Below, piece after piece: positions 58,622 to 64,000 of a stretch of 64,000 nt of DNA (the stretch's first letter is position 1; each line of letters starts with the position of its first letter). The notes beneath the pieces were generated by a model. The model was not told the DNA's origin. It did no database searches and was given only the letters and a program-made list of their open reading frames with translations. Source of the DNA: Malassezia japonica (lineage: Eukaryota; Basidiomycota; Malasseziomycetes; Malasseziales; Malasseziaceae); contig NC_083375.1 of assembly GCF_029542785.1 (NCBI RefSeq), positions 62,001 to 126,000 of the forward strand, read 5' to 3'. The translations under genes and the position numbers were made by a program.

Positions 58622-59715
58622 ATGTTAAGGCTGTCGGCGATAGCGTCATTACTCGACGCTATCGTACAGTCAGGAGGGGGGAAAGAAGAAGAGGGCGCCC
58701 ACATGGCCCTTCTTACCCTATACAATACGGCTGAACTCTATGCGTACGCCGCACGCCCTACGCTTGGCGCATCGTCGTCACGCTCCGCTGGGCTGATGAC
58801 CAGCGATATTGATACCCCCTTGGACGGCGAAGACCGCGCGCGGATCCTTTCGGCGATCGCTGTCGCGGCTTGGCGCGATCAGATGCAACCGTCGGCTCCA
58901 CCTACCTCGGTGGCAAACCGCGCCACACCGCGCAAGCAGGACATGTCGCCAGAAGTACGCACCCACAATGCGCGCCGCTTCCACTCGAGTCATCGTCGTG
59001 ACGCGTCGACCAGCACGGATACCCCGGGACGGATGTCCAACGGCGCAGGCGCCGTCCGCTTCCAAGGCAACGACGGCTCGGGCATGTCGGAAGTGGAAGA
59101 ACACTCGCCGGCGCTCGAGTCTGAGACGCTGGGCGATGCAGAAACACTCCCTTTGCTTTTGGAAAACGAAGTATGTGCTTTTTTTTTTTTTTCTAACCTC
59201 AGTACGGCCGCATGCTTGTTGTGCCCGTTTTAATTTCGGGGCTGGCCAGTGCGACGGAGTCGCGCCGATCTCACCGATCCCAACATTTGGCGCGTACGCG
59301 GCACGATCGTAGCCGGCGGCCGTCATATACCGGCTCGAGTGATGCGCCACTCGGCGGCCGTCCGGCTCGGGCGATCCTCCGATCGATGGGCGGGGGTACG
59401 GATGAAGGCACGGATACGGGTTTCTCGACAGAGGACGAGCTCGCGTCCGGCGCCGATACCGACAAAGACTCTGTGCGCTCTGGCAGTGTGGTACGGAGCT
59501 CTACTGAAATGGCAACGGGTGGCACCGTCATGCTGCTGACCCTCCACGTTCCTTGGGCCGATGGCCGCGGCCCGCCCCCCAGCGACCCTGTGGCGCAGCA
59601 AGCGTGGCAAACTTTGCAAAGCCAGGCGACCTGTTTTGCGGAAGCCAATGCGCCGGATACCTCCGCTTGCAGCTCCACTGTACTGCCACGTCGCGATACC
59701 GCCGCACGAGCCTAA
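58622..59715 (+). CDS. LAMTOR2/roadblock-like protein with large insertion
   Basis: Two exons (58622-59170, 59203-59715) with a 32-nt intron containing 14 consecutive T before CTAACCTCAG; 353 residues. The start MLRLSAIASLLDAIVQSG, then HMALLTLYNTAELYAYA, ARILSAIAVAAWRDQMQ, LLLENEYGRMLVVPVLIS and, far downstream, TVMLLTLHVPWADG follow the order of a roadblock/LC7 fold as in LAMTOR2 (Ego2-type). The blocks are separated by a ~90-residue Ser/Thr/Arg-rich insert in the middle and a ~95-residue insert before the last strand/helix. If correct, it would be a Ragulator/EGO subunit placing Rag GTPases on the vacuole for TORC1. The assignment is tentative, and exon 2 between 59230 and 59520 is low-complexity. 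Confidence 0.5.
58638..58664. repeat. Perfect 10-bp inverted repeat just inside the LAMTOR2-like CDS
   Basis: CGATAGCGTC (58638-58647) and GACGCTATCG (58655-58664) with a 7-nt loop, 16 nt after the ATG. In mRNA this would be a stable hairpin near the start codon. Confidence 0.8.
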
Positions 59716-59742
59716 TGATATGCCTGCAGTCAGCCCTAATGG

Positions 59743-59870
59743 CACGTGCGCCGTGCAGAAGATAGTTGCTTATAGCACGCGTATACCACTCCTGTATAAT
59801 TGCTATGTGCACACGCCAATTATGCAGCTGCCGCATCCACTGGCAGCGCACGGCGCACTAATACCACGTG
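59743..59870. promoter_or_regulatory. Two CACGTG sites upstream of gluconokinase
   Basis: CACGTG at 59743-59748 and 59865-59870 in the 185-bp spacer between the LAMTOR2-like stop and the gluconokinase ATG (59901). The second is 30 bp from the start. Nothing else was recognised in the spacer. Confidence 0.45.
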
Positions 59871-59900
59871 TATTTAATCAAAGTTGCCCTTGACCTGCAT

Positions 59901-60464
59901 ATGGGCGTAACCTGTGTGGTGGTGATGGTACGATGACACAGCATGTCTGACACTCGGTAGGGGGTAGCGGGCGCCGGCAAGTCGACGGTCGGCGCCGCGA
60001 TCGCCGATGCTCTTGGCGCACCGTTTCTGGATGCGGATGATTTTCACAGCGAAGCCGCGGTCGCCAAACTCGCGCACGGCGTACCGCTTACGGACGAGGA
60101 CCGTTTGCCTTGGCTGGCGCGCGTCGCACACGCAGCGCACGAGGCAGGCGCACAGTCTGCGTCTCGGCGGTGTATCGTGGCCTGCTCGGCATTAAAACAG
60201 TCCTACCGCGACACGCTGCGCGACGCCGAGGCGATGCGCGTGGTGCACGTCTACTTACGGCTTGCGCCGGCTCTGCTCCTCGAGCGCCTTGAGCAGCGCA
60301 AGGGGCACTTTATGAAGGCGGCAATGCTCGAGTCGCAGCTCGAGACACTCGAAGAGCCTTATGTAGACAAAGAGCGCGACATCCTGGTCGTCGACATTGT
60401 CGCCGACTCGTCGCCCGCGATGGTCCTCCACATGGCGACACAAGGGCTGGAAGCGCTGCTATAG
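59901..60464 (+). CDS. Gluconokinase (GntK/IdnK family)
   Basis: Two exons (59901-59927, 59961-60464) with a 33-nt intron; 176 residues, normal for the family. Exon 1 codes only MGVTCVVVM; joining gives VVVMGVAGAGKSTVGAAIA, the beta-strand and P-loop of gluconokinase. DADDFHSEAAVAKLAHGVPL and TDEDRLPWLARV (gluconate-site region), VACSALKQSYRDTLR and LLLERLEQRKGHFMKAAMLE complete the match. The enzyme phosphorylates gluconate to 6-phosphogluconate for the pentose phosphate pathway. Without splicing the P-loop frame is preceded by a TAG at 59958-59960, which is the acceptor itself. The gene converges with the CAF120-like gene, 3 nt between stops. Confidence 0.9.
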
Positions 60465-60467
60465 AAA

Positions 60468-63400
60468 TTATTCACGAGGCACGGGCCGTGCCGTGGTACT
60501 GTGACGGGGGCTCTGGTTGCGCGCCTCTTGAGCGCCGTAGCGGTGGCCAGACATGTGCGAGTCGCGCGACGAGGAAGCCGCCATGCCCGGTGCCGACGGG
60601 CCGCTCTCGGGCGTGCCAGGCGAATGGAACATGCCCGGCATGCCGTACGGCGGCATCGGCATCCCGGCAGGCATCGGCATCCCGGCAGGCATCGACATGC
60701 TTGGCGGCATCGACATACCGGGGGGGACCGGCATGCCTTGGGGCATCGGCATCATGCTAGGCGGCGTCGGCATGCCACTCGGCATGCTGGGGGGGGTCGG
60801 CATCGGTCCGCCGTGGGCTTGCGCCATGCTACATTAGTCAAGAAACGTACGCTTGCATGTAGGCCTGTTGCGCGGCCTGCATCGCCTGCTGCTGCGCCTG
60901 CTGCTGCGCTTGCATCGAAGGATACTGCGTGTCGCGGTTCTGCGGCATCACGCCCATCATCATCATCATCTGCTGCTGTTGCCAGTAGTACATGTTCATC
61001 CACATCTGCTGCTGCGATGCAGACGGCGACATTTGGCTGTGCGCCTGCGAGCTGCCACCACGCGCGGGGCTCGCCATGGACTCGCGGCGGGCGCGCTCAG
61101 CCGTGCGTCGGTCATGGGAGTGGATTGCACCCATCAGTCCGGCCTGCGGAGGGGGGGGTTTGGTCGGCATGTTGACCAGGGCCTGACCCGAACCACGCGC
61201 CTCTTGCTCACGCACCGAGCGGTCCAAACGCTCTTGCGACGCAGAGGCAAGTAGGCCTTGGGGGACCTTGCTCTGGTCCTCGGGGTCGAGACGCACAAAC
61301 GTCTGGCGAGGACGCTCGAGCTGCAGCGAGGACGAGGACCCGGTCTTGTTTTGGTACATGCCCAGACTCGAGGCGCTGTTGTTCGAGCGCATGTACGCGC
61401 CGGTAAACGCGCTCGACGGGCGGTGCAACGGCTCAGTAAATGCACTCACGGGGCGGGCCTGGTGGCTCTGTTGCGAGTACCCAGGCGACACCTCCGCCAG
61501 GGAGCCGGCCGAGCTGCTTGCGCCGAGGCGGCTGGGGGGCTGCGGCGGCGCGGCGAGGTGCGTCGCACTCACGTCGCTCTCGTCATAGTCCACCCAGTCC
61601 TGTGCGCGGCCAGAGGCAGGCACAGCGCCGGGCGCACGGCCGGGGCGCGCGTACGCGGGGTGCCCGGCTTGGTCGCGCGCCGCCTTTTCTTGCGTGCGCT
61701 TGTTGTGCCCAAAGGACGAGGGGTACGGCTCGTGCTTGGGGCTCTCGGCGCCGTACGCGTCCTCTTCTTCCTCTTCCTCGGGCTCTTGAGGAGCAGGCGG
61801 CGACGCAATACGCACGGCCGGCGTCGTGGCAATGGGTGTCACCGTCGCACGCGTCGCAGGCGCCGACGACGGCGCGGATGTCGGCGCATGGCTCATGTCC
61901 GAGCCGAGCGCAGGCGAAGTCAAAGCGCTGTGCTCGTTCATGTAGTCTTCGAGGATGCGGGTCTCGGTGCCGTCCGAGACGAGACGCGACTGGCTCGAGA
62001 CCTGGCGGCCAGGCGCCGAGGGCGCACGCAGCTCATCCTTGGCAGGCGATGTACCAGGCGATGTGTCAGCCGCCGGTGCGAGGAACGAAAGCTGCGTCGT
62101 GAGGGCCGGCGAGAGGGGCGAGATCTCGCGGTCCTTGCTAGAGTTGGGCACGGGCAAGAGTGGGGGGGCAGCCGGTCGCGTGCTGAACGGATTCGTGCTC
62201 GCGTAGTCCGAGCGCGGCTCGGATGTGCCGCTGCGCGGCGGATCTGTGAGCTGCTCGGTGATTGGCGAGAGCTCCGTGTATTGGTGTGCCGCCTGGAAGT
62301 CTGAGTTGGCCTGCGACAGGAGCGACACGTCGCCCGTCATCGACTCGCCAGACACGACACGCTCCTTGGGCTGCACAGGCCAGGGGTACACTTGCTCGTG
62401 GCGGGGGTTCACCACCGGCGCCGTGACGGTGGTGCGCTGCGCAGGCGCAAGAGGCTTGGGCGCCTCGGGCGCGGGCACCTCTGGGGTTGCGGCAGGCACA
62501 ACACGCACCGCCGCCGGTGCGGCCGCCTCACGCGAGGCACTCGTGGGTGCCGACACGGGCGGAGGAGCCGGGCGCTCGCTGCCTGCCGAGGGCTGCGCCG
62601 ACCTCTCGTCACGAGGCGTCGAGACGTAGCTCGTCGCTGTGGGGTACGACGACGCGAGCGACGAGGCGGGCGTCGCCTCCTGCGGGCGCGCCTGCTTAAA
62701 GGCACCAGCTGTCAGCGTCTGCGACACGGGGCGGGGGCGCTGGCCCTGGAAAGAGTCGCGGGGAAGTGGCGCGTCGCGCGACTCGGGCGATGGTACATTA
62801 CGGGCGCGGGCCTCTTTTTCAGCGCGTTCCCATGCCATGGCCTCTTGAGCGGCCTGCTCACGAGCCTCGGCGTGAGCACGCTGGGCTTTGCGTTGGGCCT
62901 CGTGCTCGATCTGCGCTTCGTACTCGGCCTTGGCCTTGGCCTGCGCTTCGTATTCGGCCTTGGCCTTGGCCTGCGCTTCGTATTCTGCCTGTGCTTTGGC
63001 CTGTGCTTCGTACTCGGCCTGTGCTTTGGCCTGCGCTTCGTATTCTGCCTGTGCTTTGGCCTGTGCTTCGTACTCGGCCTGTGCTTTGGCCTGTGATTCT
63101 GCCTGTGCCTTGGCCTGTGCTTCGTACTCGGCCTGTGCTTTGGCCTGCGCTTCGGCCTGAGCCTTGGCCTGTGCTTCGTACTCGGCCTGTGCTTTGACCT
63201 GCGATTCGTATTCAGCCTGTGCTTTTGCCTGCGCCTCGTACTCTGCCTGTGCCTTGGCGTCGGCCTTGGCGTCGGCCTTGGCGTCGTACTGCTGCGCTCC
63301 CACCTGTCCGTATACCTGATCAAATGCCGTGCTTGGCTCCCTGTGCCCCTCCAAAGCGGCCTGCGCTTGTTTTACGGGGACTTGTGCCTCGCGTTCGGCG

Positions 63401-64000
63401 TGCACCTCGTCCGCGACGGCTCTGCCGACCGCAGTCGGGCGGCGCGATACCGACGCGGGCTGCGTCACCGGCAGCGGAGGCAGTAGCATCGTGTTTTCGC
63501 CGCGCATTCTCGCTGCCATAATATCGTGAAGTTCCTGACGCGTGGTCATGTGGTCTTCGATCGTCACGTCGAGGAACTCGGCCAAGGCGCGATCCAAAAA
63601 GAGGTGGTCCTTGTACGGACCGATCGGGTACGCAAAGAAGGGCGACGTGGGATTACGTGCGTCCCATGCAAACGATCCCGGGCGGCCATAGAGGCGGAAT
63701 GCATCCATGAACGCAATGATCCACTTCATCATTTCCGCATTCGCTCCCCGTGCCTGAGGCGCGCGGAGTTCCGGCATAAACATCACCCAGCCCGTCTTGC
63801 GCGGCCGGTGCGTAGCAGAAAGGACGCCGCTCTGGGGCAGCGATCCCTCGACCTTGAATAGCACCGAGCCTTCGACGAGATCAGGACGCGATGGGTATAC
63901 AGCGTACACGTGTCGCACATGCCAGAGGCTCGCAAAGGGCTTCTTGGCCTTTTTGGATTCGTAAAAGTAGGCGACGGCCGGCGACGCCAACGTGCCCGGC
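60468..64000 (-). CDS. CAF120: CAF120/SKG3-like PH-domain protein, 5'-truncated by window edge
   Basis: The gene continues beyond the right edge: the frame is open through base 64000 without an ATG. The visible exons are 64000-60851 and 60828-60468, around a 22-nt intron (60829-60850), with about 1170 codons visible. The start of the visible part holds a PH-type domain: VAYFYESKKAKKPFASLWHV, RHVYAVYPSRPDLVEGSVLF and a Trp-containing strand, matching fungal Caf120/Skg3 proteins. Then come a ten-fold AEYEAQAKAQ coiled-coil repeat, long disordered stretches, a Gln/Met-rich segment, and, in the last exon, a Met-Pro-Gly repeat. Caf120 associates with the CCR4-NOT mRNA decay complex, and Skg3 with cell polarity. 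The final exon would be mistaken for a separate small gene if the intron were missed. Confidence 0.78.
60640..60825 (-). repeat. Met-Pro-Gly repeat in last exon of CAF120-like gene
   Basis: Degenerate 12-24-nt units coding GMPMPAGM/PPSM; low-complexity and probably disordered. Confidence 0.75.
62911..63285 (-). repeat. 30-nt coding minisatellite (AEYEAQAKAQ units)
   Basis: About ten 10-residue units plus two shortened 8-residue ones. Neighbouring units are nearly identical in DNA, and the region is flanked by DAKADAKA repeats. It codes a charged coiled-coil or single alpha-helix stalk. Confidence 0.85.

Noticed and set aside
59946..59960. Gluconokinase start at the ATG of M-S-D-T-R
   Set aside because: Followed by an in-frame TAG. 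The correct N-terminus comes from the 27-nt exon at 59901 joined to GVAGAGKST.
60468..60827. Independent 119-residue Met/Pro-rich gene
   Set aside because: A 22-nt intron (60829-60850) joins it in frame to the upstream CAF120-like exon, so it is the last exon of that gene.

Overview
The window is nuclear DNA of a compact, GC-rich fungal genome. It holds 32 protein-coding genes almost end to end, with no tRNA, rRNA, transposon or CRISPR array that I could recognise. Gene content (UGGT with an HDEL tail, PDR-type ABC transporters, a Zn2Cys6 regulator, POM152, a monopolin-like CSM1) is fungal. The GC-rich codon use, very small introns and tight packing suggest a basidiomycete yeast, most likely Malassezia or a close relative. 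That placement is inference: no marker in the window proves it.

Layout. 1-12.9 kb: a 5'-cut acidic protein, a KH-domain protein, glucose-6-phosphate isomerase, a mitochondrial HMG-box protein, a 5'-nucleotidase, an LtrA membrane protein, IBA57 and a VTT-domain (TVP38/TMEM64) protein. 13-18.3 kb: UGGT and a divergent syntaxin-6/Tlg1 SNARE. 18.3-29.6 kb: a head-to-tail pair of large PDR-type ABC transporters with the only roomy upstream regions in this part of the window. 29.9-38.2 kb: CSM1, UBC6, ELP5, MCM2, a tiny membrane protein, PP2A catalytic subunit and NDUFB8. 38.5-52.8 kb: RAD2/XPG, a PXA-PX sorting nexin, a C2orf76-like protein, CHK1, NEM1, mitochondrial uL23, a disordered DPW protein and mitochondrial bL33. 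52.8-64 kb: POM152, a Zn2Cys6 regulator, a LAMTOR2-like protein, gluconokinase and a CAF120-like PH protein cut by the right edge.

The most striking feature is splicing. I reconstructed 39 introns from reading-frame continuity and family alignment. About 29 are exactly 22 nt and nearly all lie between 21 and 26 nt, running from GTACGT (or a close variant) to a fused branch point/acceptor such as CTGACCCAG. Many exons are so short that genes are invisible to simple ORF scanning. The bL33m gene (52574-52791) is the clearest case.

Packing is equally extreme. Three convergent pairs share an abutting TAGCTA stop junction with no bases between them. Divergent start codons are often 32-90 bp apart, and many of those short gaps carry a CACGTG palindrome. 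The functional mix is housekeeping: DNA replication and damage response (MCM2, RAD2, CHK1, CSM1, PP2A), mitochondrial maintenance and translation (HMG protein, IBA57, NDUFB8, uL23m, bL33m), ER and lipid control (UGGT, UBC6, NEM1, sorting nexin), and drug or lipid export (two PDR pumps).
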